Below the pieces are notes generated by a model that did no database searches, was not told where the DNA came from, and saw only the letters and a list, made by a program, of their open reading frames with translations. Below are positions 21,848 to 33,593 of a stretch of 64,000 nucleotides of DNA, piece after piece; positions within the stretch are counted from its first letter, which is position 1, and the number at the start of each line of letters is the position of its first letter. The position numbers were made by a program, and so were the translations under genes. Origin of the DNA: Oscheius onirici (lineage: Eukaryota > Nematoda > Chromadorea > Rhabditida > Rhabditidae); the NCBI GenBank assembly GCA_932521025.1, contig OW051469.1, forward strand, positions 9,064,398 to 9,128,397. The letters run 5' to 3'.

Positions 21848-22849
21848 GGCTGCTAAAAATTAAATGGTTTTTTGTGGGAAGGGGTAATTAAAAAGCATTA
21901 TGTTTTTAAAGCAAAGCTCGACGAAATGTGCTTTTCGTAGCAATGTTAAAGGACTGGGTCGTGACATAGAGCGCAGAAATCGTCGGAAGAAAACTTCAAA
22001 AAGTCAGAGTTAAATTTAAAGTTTGATTGAAAAGAGCAAAATGTAGAAAATGAGGATCCAGGAATAATGTAGGGAATTATCAATTATCAATCTATTTTAA
22101 ATTGCTCCAAGTCTGTGTGTGTGTGTGTCTGAAGCTCGAATTGAGGATAAAGAGGGGAGCTTTGTGCGCAAATTAGTTTTAAACAAGGCGCGACAGGAAA
22201 AGCAAGTGCGTGAAGGGCCTTTGATAGTTTCTTGGGAGGGACAGGCTAAGAACGGGCCGGGCGACCCGTTCAGGTCCTACATTTTGAAGCTAGGCTTGAG
22301 AGGGAGTAGGTTCTAATACGATTTCGGTAGATTCTTTGGAGGGTCAGGGAGAGTGACTGGAGGAGAGTAACAAAGGAGGAATGGAAGAGAAACCACGACT
22401 AGCGCTCCGTGACAGAGCGAAGTCATGAACTTTAGCCCTGGAAGGGCGTTGCTAACCTTGTATTTGGAAATTTTGATAGAGTTCTTTGACCAAATACGCT
22501 GCGGTCAGTTGGCTACTCAGCTTGGACTTATATCAGGCAAATTTACCAAAGCATTGGTATCACCAACAAGGAGGTTAACCGTTGATGGGTTAATGGATAC
22601 AGTTATTTCCCTTTTAGAAGTATAGGATTTAGATAAATTGTTGCACACCAGTTTTTTGTCAGGCTATGCCCCAATCTTCTCCTGCTCTCCGCTCAAGCTC
22701 AAATTGTCAGAATGAGCATAAAAATAGTCGGAAACACAATGCCGCAATGTTGTTTCTGATCTCCAACTCGTTTGCGCAGCCAGTATTGGTGCAGCTGGTT
22801 GGCTGGCTCCCCTGTCCGCCCGGCTCCCCTTGACCACACTACCATTCCT
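21848..22849. other. Intergenic, no gene supported
   Basis: Upstream region of both RPB5 copy 1 and the GDSL gene. It contains a short GT run (about 22110-22128) and no convincing coding exon. Confidence 0.4.
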
Positions 22850-24118
22850 ATGCTCGTACCGCTTCTTCTCATATTCTCTTTTCACGTCGTCTCATCCCGA
22901 ATTCTTCACAGGGTAAGAGTTCTGTCTCAATGTTTAGATCCATTTTTAGCCAAGAGAATTCCGATGCTCGTCTTTCATAGTTTTTGGTGACTCACTCTCA
23001 GACGACGGCGTTGAAGCCGACGGGGAAAGTCACGGCTTTGTCAGGAACAGCAATGGAAAGGTCTGGAACGAGTATGTACAAGATATGCTACAGTGTGATC
23101 AGGTGGCTTTCGCCTGGTACCACTAATTTCTTTATAGTACTTGAACTACGCCTACAGCGGAGCTAAGAGCGGCCAGGACAATTTTTACTTCGAAGGATGG
23201 TCAGGAATTGGCTGGCAAGTGGACAAATATTTAGGAAGTACTCCAAGGTTATCGAATGGTCAGCCGTTTATATTTACAAAAACAATCCCGTTTAAATTGA
23301 GCGGCAAATTTTGAAAATGTTTCTTTGCTGAAAAACGTTTTTATATCGTAGGCGGCCAAAATGTGCTCACACACAAATGAGCGAAACCGTGATTGCGCAT
23401 TGCGGAAAAAGTTTGGCAAACATGAATCATTTTTCCAATCAAATCCCTAATTGTGCTAATTATATTTTTTAATCAATTTATTTCAGAACCGCTGATAATT
23501 CTGCAATCCGGCGGAGCCATTGACTTTTTCACAGGCCAGAAGGACCCGTCTGAAGTGATCAAAAACACACAGGACTCTATTTCGAATCTCACCGAAGTAT
23601 TTTCTTTTTTTACTGCAGCAAGCAATTTTTTAGGCAATGGAGACCGGAACCTTGCTCGTTTTGTCGATTATGGACCTTGCTGGTGCGCCAGGGGTTCGCA
23701 CGGCCGAAGAAGGTGACGAACTGAGAAAACGGCTGACGGAGCTGACTGCAGAGACCAATCGAGTAATTTTCAAATTTCTAAAAAATATAAGTAAAAAAAT
23801 TTCACAAAAAAATGTTTAGCAATTGTCTCGAGTTGTGCTCGATCCTGATCTCGGCACGAAGAAACTGTACCCGTCTGTTCGTGTTCGCTTCATCGATATC
23901 AATCCGATTGTCATGTCGGCGATGCAGAGTCTCAACACTTCTCAGCCGTTTACTCATCATGAAAACGGAACAAAGTAGGTTAAATTTTACTTTTATTATT
24001 CTTTTTTTTCAGACCCCGCACAATCTACAAGTTTGCCTACCACGATCTTTGGAATCCATCAACTGTTGTTCATTATCATTTGGCCAGAGAGATTGTTCGA
24101 CAGCTCCAGGACTTTTAA
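22850..24118 (+). CDS. Secreted GDSL-type lipase/esterase (SGNH hydrolase)
   Basis: Seven exons: 22850-22912, 22950-23102, 23138-23258, 23487-23596, 23634-23762, 23820-23974 and 24013-24118, giving 278 aa. A signal peptide (MLVPLLLIFSFHVVSS) precedes block I IVFGDSLSDDGVEADG with the nucleophile Ser, then block II NYAYSGAKSG with the oxyanion Gly. Block V is YHDLWNPSTVVHYHL with the catalytic Asp-His pair. Block III, normally GxND, reads SGGAIDFF, so the expected Asn is not evident. The enzyme would hydrolyse ester bonds of lipids or other esters outside the cell; the substrate is unknown. Start was chosen for the signal peptide. Confidence 0.85.
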
Positions 24119-25175
24119 TATGTTTTCTCTCGTTCACATTTTGTCTGTAATTTATGCGAAAATTTTTGTTATTGCCTGCCCTCGATGTGAATAGATCCTC
24201 GGGGTAGTGTTCCAGAGGGAGAGAGATGGACCTAGGCCCGGCGACGCTTGTAAACGCCGTGGCTGCGTCTGTAAATCACATTTTATGGGCTCTGCCGGGT
24301 GTTTCTCTCATAAATCTCTGGCAACACTGCGTCCGTTTTACGGCCCTTGTTGCGCCTCCCCTGTCCTGTGTGTCCATTCTCTTTGTGTTGCCAATGTCTC
24401 TCGGTCAATGTCGCCATTTTCGGTACTGCTGGAATTGGTTTTTCAAGTTGAACTCAAGCCTATACATTTTTAGCAATACTTTGAAGAAATCTTTGCCCTT
24501 TGAACCCATTCAAAATGTCTCTCACTCCGAGGTGTGACGACCCGCGACATTTCAGATGTTACTCATAGAGAGGCTGTCTCGCGCCCCTTTCGAAACATCT
24601 CAGACCTTTTCATAGATGATGTAGTTTCTTGTCTACTAGACTACGTTCCCCAGATCTTTGATCTTCAGAAAATTCAGAAGCAGCAAAATTTGTAACTTAT
24701 TGAAAGGTTTCTAAACTTAGATTTTCGTTTCATTTGCACTAATTACTAACATATTAAACCAATCGACTGTATTGACAGGACCTTTCAACAAACACAAAAT
24801 CTAATCAGCCGTAATTGTTATCGATAAACAATGACTCAATCAAACCCCCTTTTTTCTCACCGCCATTCCTCAAAACAGAACAGTTTCCTGACTCAGTGCT
24901 TTGTTTCCTCCTCAGACCCTTCCCACAACCTCTGTTCCTGTCTCTCTCGCTATCCCCTCTAGCATCAGCTGTTATCATGATTAATTACCGTATCCGTCCA
25001 GTTCGCAGGTACGCGTCAGGTGACTGATTACCGTACACCCTCTCTTTTCGCTGTGTTCCTCTTCGATTATCTGAACTTTTCAGGTCATATCATAATTGGT
25101 GACTCATCCGCCCCCACACAGCCCAAAGAAAAACGATAATAATTTCTAAATATTACCCCTAGTGATGGTGATGCG
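24119..25175. other. Intergenic, nothing recognised
   Basis: The upstream region of the Wnt gene. Open frames near 24207-24537 overlap one another in two frames and look like chance. A pyrimidine-rich run occurs at 24840-24960. Confidence 0.4.
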
Positions 25176-28100
25176 ATGAGGTGGCTCACACTCATCTGCC
25201 TTCTTCTATTATTAGTAGAGGAAGCCTTCGGGCTTTCTTGGCTGTAAGTGACCAGCACATGGTTCTAATTTGCTGATTGATTCCAGAGCTGTGGGACTGG
25301 CCGGCACACGGGTGGATAGGAACAAACCGAACACTTATTGCAAGTCATTGAAGGGACTAAACAAAAAACAGATCAAGTGGGTTTTACACTTTTCAGGAAA
25401 GCTTGAAAAGGTTTTGCAAAAATTGAGAGTCAACGTTTTGCAAAGCAGCGAAAAACTTGTAAGACTGTTAGTTATGCTATTTTAAACAAATACAAAAATT
25501 GATTAATGACGTAAACAAACAAGTTTCAGATTCTGCAAACAGTATCCACGCCTCATGGACTCGATCCGGGTCGGAGCAGCTTCCGCCTATTCTGAATGTC
25601 AGTTCCAATTTCACAAGAGACGATGGAATTGCACACTTTTGGATCCGGAAACTCGACAGGTTTTGGATCACGTTCTTCTGTCCGAAGGCACCAGAGAATC
25701 GGCCTTCGTACATGCCATTTCAGCTGCCGGCGTGGCTTACAAGTATGCTTTTCTCAACTTTTACCTAAAAGTTATTTTCAGAGTAACTCGCGACTGTGCT
25801 CGTGGAAACAACGGCGACCATTGTGGTTGCGACCACTCAAAGAAGCAGGTATGACTTTGTTGCTTATCTAGAACCCGGGCAGGTAGCCCGCTAATTTCGT
25901 AAGCACGTTATCTGGTAGCCCGTAAATGGGTCGCTATCACCCAAATCCGGTGTGGAAATAAAAGGAAAAAGACAGCAGCTTTTCAGGAAAAATTGAAAAA
26001 TGATGCAACAAAAAATTCAAAAAAGTGCAAGCAGTTTTGTCACCTTACACCAATTTCCGCTAAACTCATGGTATTATATAGGACCGTGTTTTTTCATTTA
26101 TTTCTCAATTTTTCTAATATTTTACACGATTCAAGTCAAATGAGTTTTGAAAAACTGTCGTTATTGCAAAGTGCAATCTACATGATGAAATCTCAGGCTG
26201 TGCCCCTGTGCTCGAAATCTTCTCCCGCGATCGCTTATCATTAAAAAGTCTTTCCTGGACAAAACACGTAATCCAATGACAAACTTTTGCAACCAAAAGT
26301 GGAAGCAGAAACTAGAAAACAAGACCTTTTTAGGGTTACGACATGGTTGGCTGCTCTGATCATGTTCAGTATGGAATCGGAATTTCTCGAGAATTTGTGG
26401 ATGCCGCCGAGAGAATAAAGAATAATACTGACGCTGCAGCTGTGAATCTGCACAATAATCGTGCTGGAAGACAGGTTTTAGAAAAAAGTCTGAGGAGAGA
26501 GTGCAAATGTCATGGGATGAGTGGATCCTGTGAGGTCAAAACATGCTGGGACGCATTGCCAACGTTCAGGTATGTTTGGAGAGATTTTTTTTCGAGAAAT
26601 AACGTGGAAAAGTGCTGTCAAAATTTCTATGGAAATCGTACGTAATATCGTGTCATTTCGAGTACGCAGGGGGATGCTTACATAAGTAGTTGAGTTGCTC
26701 AACGCCGTCGAATGGTATCTTCAGATTTGCTATACAGTCAACTCTCGATATAGGAGACTCGACTTTTGCACGAAAAGAGTCTCCTATTTGGTGAATTCTC
26801 CTATATCGAGAGTTTGGTTAAAATGTGACCAAAATGGCTTCAAATCGTCCAATTTTGTTGAATACTCTTGTTTTACGCTTTTTACATTCATTTATGAGGC
26901 CATTTATTTAAACAAAGAACTAGCAAACATGGAAAAAATCAACAATTTCACTTTGACGGCTTCGCTTTAAGCGAATAGCCTTGAAAGCATCAATAACGGA
27001 ATCAACCTTACAAACGATGTCATCAGTAGCGTTTTGTTCCATGAATAACAAAACTGCTTCCAATGTTTCGGCTGCTTCGGAAATGGTTACTTGACAAGGT
27101 GAGTCCTCCAAGTCATCGCAGCCGTCACAAGATTCTACAACATCTTCTTCCTGTTTTCCACGGAGAAAGTCGGTCGTCGAAGGTACTCCGGAGGTTACTA
27201 AATCTTCGTCAACTGTAGTCGGAGAAGTCGACGTCTCGAAGTGGTCCAGAGAGCTGAAGCTGCTCAAACTGCATGAGTACTTCAGTGTCTTCCTCGGTGA
27301 AACTTTCGACAGCCTTCTAAAAGTATAAATTAGAATAAAAGACAATTTTTTAACCTGATCTGGGAGAAATCCTGCATGTCGGAAGCAATTTGAGATCGTT
27401 ATGGATACGACATCGTTCCATGCGTTCCACGTTTCATGAAAGAGAGTCCAAATAGATGTCAGAAGATCAATCTTGAAGTCTTCTTTTCTGTCGAATGATT
27501 TGGCACGAAAATCCAGATTCCCGTTCATAGAGGCAAATTCCTTAGCTTTTTCCTGAAAAAAAAGTATAAATATAGCAACAAGTTGAACTAACCTAAATTA
27601 AAGCTCCAGTATTAGGATTGTTATTAGTCCACATCGATGTAAACCATAGGAGCGTCGCATCTTCAACTGCTTGTCCAACTTCGTCCTTTTTATTCGTTTT
27701 CTGCGCGGACCGACTCCCTTTGAAATCTTCGCGATGATCTCGGTGCGCTTTGCTAGTATTTTGTAGACTCCTTTAGTCGATATCTCGAAAAGATTCGCCA
27801 ACTGCTCAGCTGATTTTCCCTTGTCTTTTTCTTCAAGTAGTTTCCGCTTCTGCTCAAATGTTAGGTGTTTTCTGGCGGGAGGCATTGCTGGTTGGGGGCT
27901 GTAAAATGTTAAATGTAGAATGAAAAAATAGAGAGCCTTCACAAAAGAAAAAAGAGAAAACATCCCGCGAGTACGCAATTTCGCGTGAGTGACAATACGC
28001 AAAATCACGGCACAAAAAGAATTCTCTTATATCGAGAGGAAAAAATAACTGAATTCTACTATTGGTGCCAAAAAAAATTCTCTTATTCCAAATATCGAGA

Positions 28101-28948
28101 GTCTCCTATATCGAGAATCAAAATACACTAAAAACGGGGGTTTTTCGTTTTTCGCACCAAAAATGTCTCCTATATCGGGTGTCTCCTATATCGAGAGCTG
28201 TATTTTCGTATAAACTATGATTTTAGCTATTTCAACTTCTGTAATGTTCTCATTTTTCAGAGAAATCGGCGTCTTGATCAAGGACAAGTTTGACGGCGCG
28301 TCGGAAGTGGCCGTCGAGGAGGACGAAGACTTGCAGCCGCGTCTTGTGATGAAAAATAGCCAGTTCAAACGGCACACAAATGCTGATCTGGTAGAAGACC
28401 TGTTTTTCTTTTTACGAGCATTTTTTGCAGGTTTATAGCCGTCAATCCCCTGATTATTGCGATCCAGACACAGAGCGTGGAATTCTTGGCACAAAGGGCA
28501 GAGAATGCAATGCCACTTCACAAGGTGTCGACGGATGTCAATTGGTATGCTTTATTTTTTAATATTTTTCACTTTGAAATTCTAGTTGCAAAGAATTTTC
28601 TGTTTTATCTTGTCGGTGCAAGAAGGTGCCTGGTACCAGCGCATAAAATTTTCAAAGGCGAACGATTTTTGCTGACACAGCAAATGTATTTTGTTCTCTG
28701 CTGAAATGGGCAGGGAAGCCATGCTTACAATTTTTTACGCAAATAATTATATAAAATGATTTTTTTCCAAACACAGCCAAAGCTGCATACAAAACACAAA
28801 GACGTAAAAATTTCAGCTCTGCTGCAACCGCGGCTTCGAACGGACCAGCTTTGTCGTGCAAGAAAAGTGCAACTGCAAATTCCACTACTGTTGTCGAGTC
28901 GACTGTGAACAATGTGAACGCCGTGTTGAACGTCATTTCTGTCTTTGA
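25176..28948 (+). CDS. Wnt signalling ligand (Wnt4/cwn-1-like)
   Basis: Eight exons: 25176-25243, 25287-25376, 25530-25742, 25782-25848, 26334-26569, 28261-28390, 28431-28544 and 28817-28948, giving 349 aa, a normal Wnt length. A signal peptide ([17 protein letters not shown]) is followed by [64 protein letters not shown] with the palmitoleoylated Ser, and the C-terminal Cys-rich domain [10 protein letters not shown]...[20 protein letters not shown] ending HFCL. The [14 protein letters not shown] block and NLHNNRAGR favour the Wnt4/cwn-1 group, which is inference. Wnts act through Frizzled receptors. Intron 5 (1691 nt) contains a decayed Tigger/pogo transposon. The ATG at 25176 is preferred because nearby upstream ATGs hit a stop. 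Confidence 0.96.
26990..27560 (-). pseudogene. Transposase C-terminal remnant
   Basis: The minus-strand frame includes [16 protein letters not shown] and [20 protein letters not shown]. This resembles the AW..V...TI.NC.RKAGF region near the end of Tigger/jerky-type transposases. A 48-nt intron appears to interrupt it near 27310-27360. The DDE core is absent. Confidence 0.65.
27598..27885 (-). pseudogene. Transposase N-terminal DNA-binding remnant
   Basis: From ATG 27885 the frame reads [20 protein letters not shown], then [20 protein letters not shown]. This is the helix-turn-helix of the Tigger/CENP-B family. It is followed by a basic stretch ([11 protein letters not shown]) and then loses similarity before stopping at 27598. 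It is the start of a transposase truncated before the catalytic domain. Confidence 0.75.
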
Positions 28949-29021
28949 GGTCTCATAATGAATTTATTATATCTTGGTACAACCCGTATTGATTTCCCGA
29001 AAAATGCATAGAGAGATCATT

Positions 29022-30181
29022 TCAGTAAGTGTTGGTACTGCCTTTCCGACCATCATCGTGCCAAGTTACTCGTTTGCCGGTCAGCGTTCTGGCACGGGGC
29101 TTGTAGTCGCTTTCCGTAGCCTGAAAAACATTGATTGTTTGGTAACTGACAGCTGATAGAGTCGGTGCTCAAGGACGCGCTGTGTCTATCTTTATAGCTC
29201 ATTTATGCGAATTCCTTCAGGCTCTATCAAGAAATAAGAAAACGTCATAAAAGTCAGCCCCGTGTTTGAAAAAGATCACACACCTTGGGTAGTCCCATAG
29301 CTTGTTGAGCCAGATCCGAAAAGGACTTGTAGCTATCACTGTCATCGTGTGTCTCGAGAAGGACGATGAACAACATGGCTTCCAGCTCGGCAAGCCTTCC
29401 TGTGGCGTTTGTCAACATCTTCAGGAGAACCTTGTCACGAAACGCGGTTAGGACAGACTTCCTAATATCGAAATCCGGCTGATAGCGCTGGAAAAGGTTT
29501 TTTTTGAGTCGGTTTTGAAATATTGATATAATAAAGGGCTGTCCTAGAATTTGATAAAAAATACGAACCTTCAAAGGATAAAGCATGCTCTGCAGGGCAG
29601 GAATAGTAGTTTGATAGAGTGTAGCCCACATATCGACCATGGCCTGACTATCACTGTCCAACCTATCAAAACAGAGCTCAGAAGCTTGGCATTGAAAAGC
29701 CTTGCAGGCATTGTTTTCCAAGGTACAGTGTGCGGCTCCGTTCTGAAAATCGTGATTTGAACCGACACAATCAATTGGCGCGTTCACGTGACCCATGTAA
29801 GCCGACGAGAAAGTCAGCTAATCCCTGGCACACTGTGTGATAAGGAACTGGGAAGAGCTTTTAAAATTTGTCTGCCTACCTCGGCTTGAATGAGATCAAT
29901 CAATTGGTCCTTTTCGACGTCGGACAACATTTCCAGATCCTGAGTGACGCGTTGGCGATCTTCAAAGCTGGCCGAGGAGCCTTGAAGCGTCGAGAGAATC
30001 CAGAGCTCACAGGAGTGGGAATGTGAAATACTTCCGCGACTAGAAGTAGGAGATGGAGATTTGCGAAATGAGGTAAAGGACTTCATTGAAAGCTTTCTCG
30101 TGGCTGAAGATGAACTGTTACATGAAAACAAGACGACTTACGCGATAGCCCAGGCGTAAAGCCGACATTGGCCATGAACAT
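29022..30181 (-). CDS. PRR5/Protor-like TORC2 subunit
   Basis: Exons 30142-30181, 29880-30103, 29569-29817, 29284-29487 and 29022-29120 give 271 aa in one frame. The central region MVDMWATLYQTTIPALQSML, then YQPDFDIRKSVLTAFRD and LEAMLFIVLLETHDDSDSY, aligns in order with human PRR5 (LAETWDFFFSDVLPMLQAIF, then VRQLALLHFRNAI and VQMLLVLQGVHESRG). This is the HbrB-like/Protor domain. In mammals Protor binds Rictor within TORC2 and promotes SGK1 activation. The N-terminal part is Ser rich, and the last exon is basic (RARTLTGKRVTWHDD). Residues at the start of the third exon (YMGHVNAPIDCVG) do not match the family and may hide another intron. The assignment rests on my alignment by eye. Confidence 0.65.
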
Positions 30182-31032
30182 CTTTAGTGGAGAGCGAATT
30201 TTGACTTGTTGATTTGAGGGGCACGACCCTGTAAGAATAGCCGATAGGGAGAGAGTTAGAAGAGACACGAGCTGAGTGCACCCCCTTGGCCTTATCAAGG
30301 GACAAGGTTATCGGTGCAGAAAAAGCATAGGGCCAGAAACCGAATCGGGGTCTGACGTAGTGGAGACATGGTCAGGATAAAAGGCGGTCCCGAGGACATT
30401 GTGTCCTTAGCAAAGAGAAGAATATAGCAAACAGTTTGAGTTCGAAACTTTTGTGCATCAAACTTGAAGCTAGTTTGGTCGGGCTATCAATCCATAAAAA
30501 GCGCACATGACTCTGCTCGCTCGGAACTTGACAACAGAATTATTGTCTTCTAGAAAGAGAGAGTTCAAACCATCAGAACAGGGAACGGGGTGAGTCGGGG
30601 AGCAATCAGAGACCGTCTCTCAAAAATTAGAGAAGGGAGAGACCCGGGAAATGTTGACCGTTTGTCTTTGTATACTAAAGATTGGGCGCGCCTCCGAAAG
30701 ATCGGTAACGAAGATGAGCATGAACAAACTGACAGTCAGTGACTAAGAATAAATTGGAGAGAGCACATTGGAAAACAGACAGAAATCACAGACAGAGATT
30801 AGAGAATTAGAGGAAATTGATCGTACGATACTTGAACTGATTCCAATAGCCTACTATATATTAACAAGCATGCTAATTTAACCTGAGTTATTATGGCTGC
30901 CAGACGAAGCAGTGTAAGCGGTTCCTCTTGCCATAAGTAAGTTCTAGATTTTTTGGAGATGGTTTTCAAAGAGCAACCAGGAACCAAGATTATCACTGTT
31001 TTTAGCGCTCGATCTCGCGTTCTTTCAAGCAT
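30182..31032. other. Intergenic, no gene supported
   Basis: Purine-rich and AT-rich DNA upstream of the PRR5-like gene. No convincing exon, RNA or repeat is visible. Confidence 0.4.
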
Positions 31033-31335
31033 TTACAGCCTCTTTTTTTTGTTTTGATTACAGTCTTCATCAGTAGTCACGAACTGTCTCTTTTGCAGAG
31101 AAAAGTCGGTGATTAGGCTGCGGAAGTGATGGTAATCAAAATGATAAACATAGCCCGAGTTATTTTCGGCTCCCAGTAAAAACCAAGCTACAACGAAAGT
31201 AGGTATAATAAAAAGCGGAATTTGCGATATGGCTCCAAAGGTCCAGCCGTTTATTGCCGAGAATCGAGGAATCGTTTCCCGAAATAGGAGGTCGGCTTGT
31301 GATAAGGGCGACGAAGCCGAAAACCAACTGGCCAT
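31033..31335 (-). pseudogene. Isolated membrane-protein exon, possibly from an SLC6-type transporter
   Basis: A single minus-strand open frame contains INGWTFGAISQIPLFIIP, then FVVAWFLLG, followed by a soluble tail ending in NQNKKKRL. A GW..a...IP helix followed by a short cytoplasmic tail resembles the last helix of sodium:neurotransmitter symporters. No upstream exons of such a transporter are visible from 31340 to 32170, so it would be a remnant or chance. Confidence 0.25.
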
Positions 31336-32297
31336 CTGTCTGATTCAGCTTTGCAAAAAAGAGAGTGATGTTCAAGAGCAAATAGAGATCAAGACTACAG
31401 GCACACGAGTATGGAAAGGACCATGTGCTAGGATAGGCAGAAAACCATATCGGGTGTACCGAACAGCTTAGCAGCTATTTATTGACAAGGATCAGGTCAT
31501 ACAAATCTGTTATGCTGGACATACTAAATGTAAAACAAACCGTAACGTAAGAGAGAACAGCTATAAAGTGACGCAACACTGCCTCGTCATTTTACTATGA
31601 GTGATTCACATCCTCTTGCAGGCTTAACGGCAACTAAAGGAACACAAACGTTTTTGATGATAAACCGTGCTGGATTTTCACACCTGTGACTGTTCTGAAT
31701 TTGCATGTAGCCTGTTCGGGTAGTCACCTAACAATAAGCACGCAGTCAAAATTGAAAAGCAGCAAGCCTCGGATCCACACAGCTAAAGCCATAAATACAG
31801 AAAAATAAATCCATTAACTCATAACTTTAATTGGCCGGACAGGAAAGAGCTGGCCCTAACATGCAGCACCGCTACATCACTATTACAAGACTGAAACGAG
31901 ACAGTAGATTCTGACAGAGTTGAAGCATAACAAAAGTTGTTTGCCTAGCTGTACCCACTAAAAGCAATAGTACGACTGTTTATAAACAAGTCTGTTTGTG
32001 TAGGTAGCTCATTATTTCCGGTCTTTGATAAAATTCCGCACTCGTAATCTAATTTTAACAAAGGCAGAAGCTATTCTTAGGTCCACATGGTTCAAGAAGA
32101 TAAAGCTGCCTCACGTGTACATATGAACAATTTATTCTTCAACAGCCTATGGTAATTTTGGAGGGAGATCACACTCGTTTAATTTGGGGGTAAAATCACA
32201 GAGAGAATGAGAGGTACATGAAAATAAAATCCCGAAAGTGAAAAGCAAGAGTAACCTATGACCCGTGTCCTATTTACAAAAATGAAAAATTTCAAAG
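31336..32297. other. Intergenic, nothing recognised
   Basis: AT-rich sequence 3' of the LRAT-domain gene with no feature that I can support. Confidence 0.4.
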
Positions 32298-33593
32298 CTA
32301 TTTCACTCGATTTGCGGCTATAATTCCAGTTGGTCTCATCAGCGTACAGGCCAGATATTTCAGATTGTTGCCCATATCGTAAGACACAGGGTTTCCTGTC
32401 GAGCACAAAGACGAAAAGTGCTGACAGTTTCGGTTCCGGATATCGTACCAGTCCCATTCCTTCCTCAGACGATTGCACTCAGCCAGAATTTCTTCAGGAG
32501 AACGGCAGATGAGGGGATGCGAAACGCGGAAAATCCTGGGAGGCTGGTCCTCGAAGTCGGCGAGCGCATGAACAAATTCGTACCAGCCTTCGAGTAAAAC
32601 TGCAGCCGGGGTGCGACCGAATGTAGAAAGAGCAGAAATGAGCACAGAGTCGACTTCTTCTGAAAAAAAAAATGAATTTTTGGCGATAAAGATGAGAACA
32701 AATGTGATAAAATGGATAAACAACAAATTTATCCGATATTTTGTGTAAATACGCAGCTAAACTTGCAGAAATGAATAAATATAATTGAGCCAAAAATTGA
32801 AAGCTTGTGTGTGAGGAAAGAAAATGTGATTTTAGGTAAAAACTCAGCGCACAAACGGTCGACGGGTTACGGTAGGCGGTTTATTTTTCATTTTGTAGGA
32901 ACAAAATAACGCGAAACATAACAGCTGTTATCCGTTTTTGTTGTTACAAATTTCATTGTTGATTCGACTCTCAGAAATATTTTCCCATGTTTATAAAAAA
33001 AGCCTCCATCCATAAATATTCAAGACTCACGCGTATTGCTCATGAAGTGATAGACCAGTCCGTGACCGGCATAAATTCCCGAGTGGTAGAAGGTGATTCC
33101 TGAAAGCACACATTCCACGTAGACTTCATCTCCAATTCGCAGATTCCGATCCGGGAATTCGTGAACACTGGTCGAGATCTCGTCCAACTGCAGCATATCT
33201 TTGCCAGTAGGAATCGTAGCTCCGGCTGGCTGATGTCCAAGGGAGAACATTGGTTTCCTGATCAAGTAGTTGGCCATGAAGCTATTAACAAATTTCATGG
33301 CGTCTTCGGGAGTTTGATGAGTGCTCGTCACCTAAACACCATAGTTTTCGCAAACTCAAAATTCTCACCTGGAAAGGCTTGGAGATGAACGGAACATTTC
33401 TCATATTGGCCGTAACCATATGAGTCTGGAATCCGCCCCATATTCTCTTCCGCGTAAAGATACAGTACTCCTGTCCCAGAGCCGTCGTCCCGAACCGTCT
33501 CAGAATGACCGTGTTGCCAAATTCGGCAAAGACCTGGGCACTGAGCAGCGTATGTAGATTTGTCGCCGGTTCTTCTAGCAGCGATTGGGTCAT
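32298..33593 (-). CDS. LRAT/H-rev107-domain protein
   Basis: Exons 33369-33593, 33031-33331 and 32298-32659 give 295 aa. The core LRAT signature is present: IGDEVYVECVLSGITFYHSG, then IYAGHGLVYH with the catalytic His, and NRNCQHFSSLC with the catalytic Cys in an NCxHF motif. The family includes thiol acyltransferases and phospholipases such as LRAT and HRASLS, and the nematode morphogenesis protein EGL-26. An N-terminal domain of about 130 residues is not recognised. There is no signal peptide. The ATG follows TTTCAGGGT, a likely trans-splice acceptor. The substrate is unknown. The family call is firm from the paired His and Cys motifs. Confidence 0.82.

Larger units (their letters stand above)
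26735..28200 (-). mobile_element. Tigger/pogo-type DNA transposon, internally deleted
   Basis: Terminal repeats CTCTCGATATAGGAGAC (left) and GTCTCCTATATCGAGAG (right) are flanked by TA at 26733-26734 and 28201-28202. The GATATAGGAGAC/GTCTCCTATATC motif recurs as sub-terminal repeats on both sides. Inside, on the minus strand, are a CENP-B-like helix-turn-helix exon and a C-terminal transposase piece, but the catalytic DDE core is missing. It lies wholly in intron 5 of the Wnt gene. Confidence 0.85.

Noticed and set aside
22110-22620. A possible transposon fragment upstream of the GDSL gene
   Set aside because: I found no terminal repeats, target duplication or transposase motif.
24226-24537. 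A 103-codon frame with hydrophobic segments
   Set aside because: An overlapping frame is open over the same bases and no homologous family is visible; it looks like chance.
25858-25950. Short repeated GTAGCCCG motifs in the fourth Wnt intron as a CRISPR-like or regulatory array
   Set aside because: There are only two or three imperfect units, no regular spacing, and the genome is eukaryotic.
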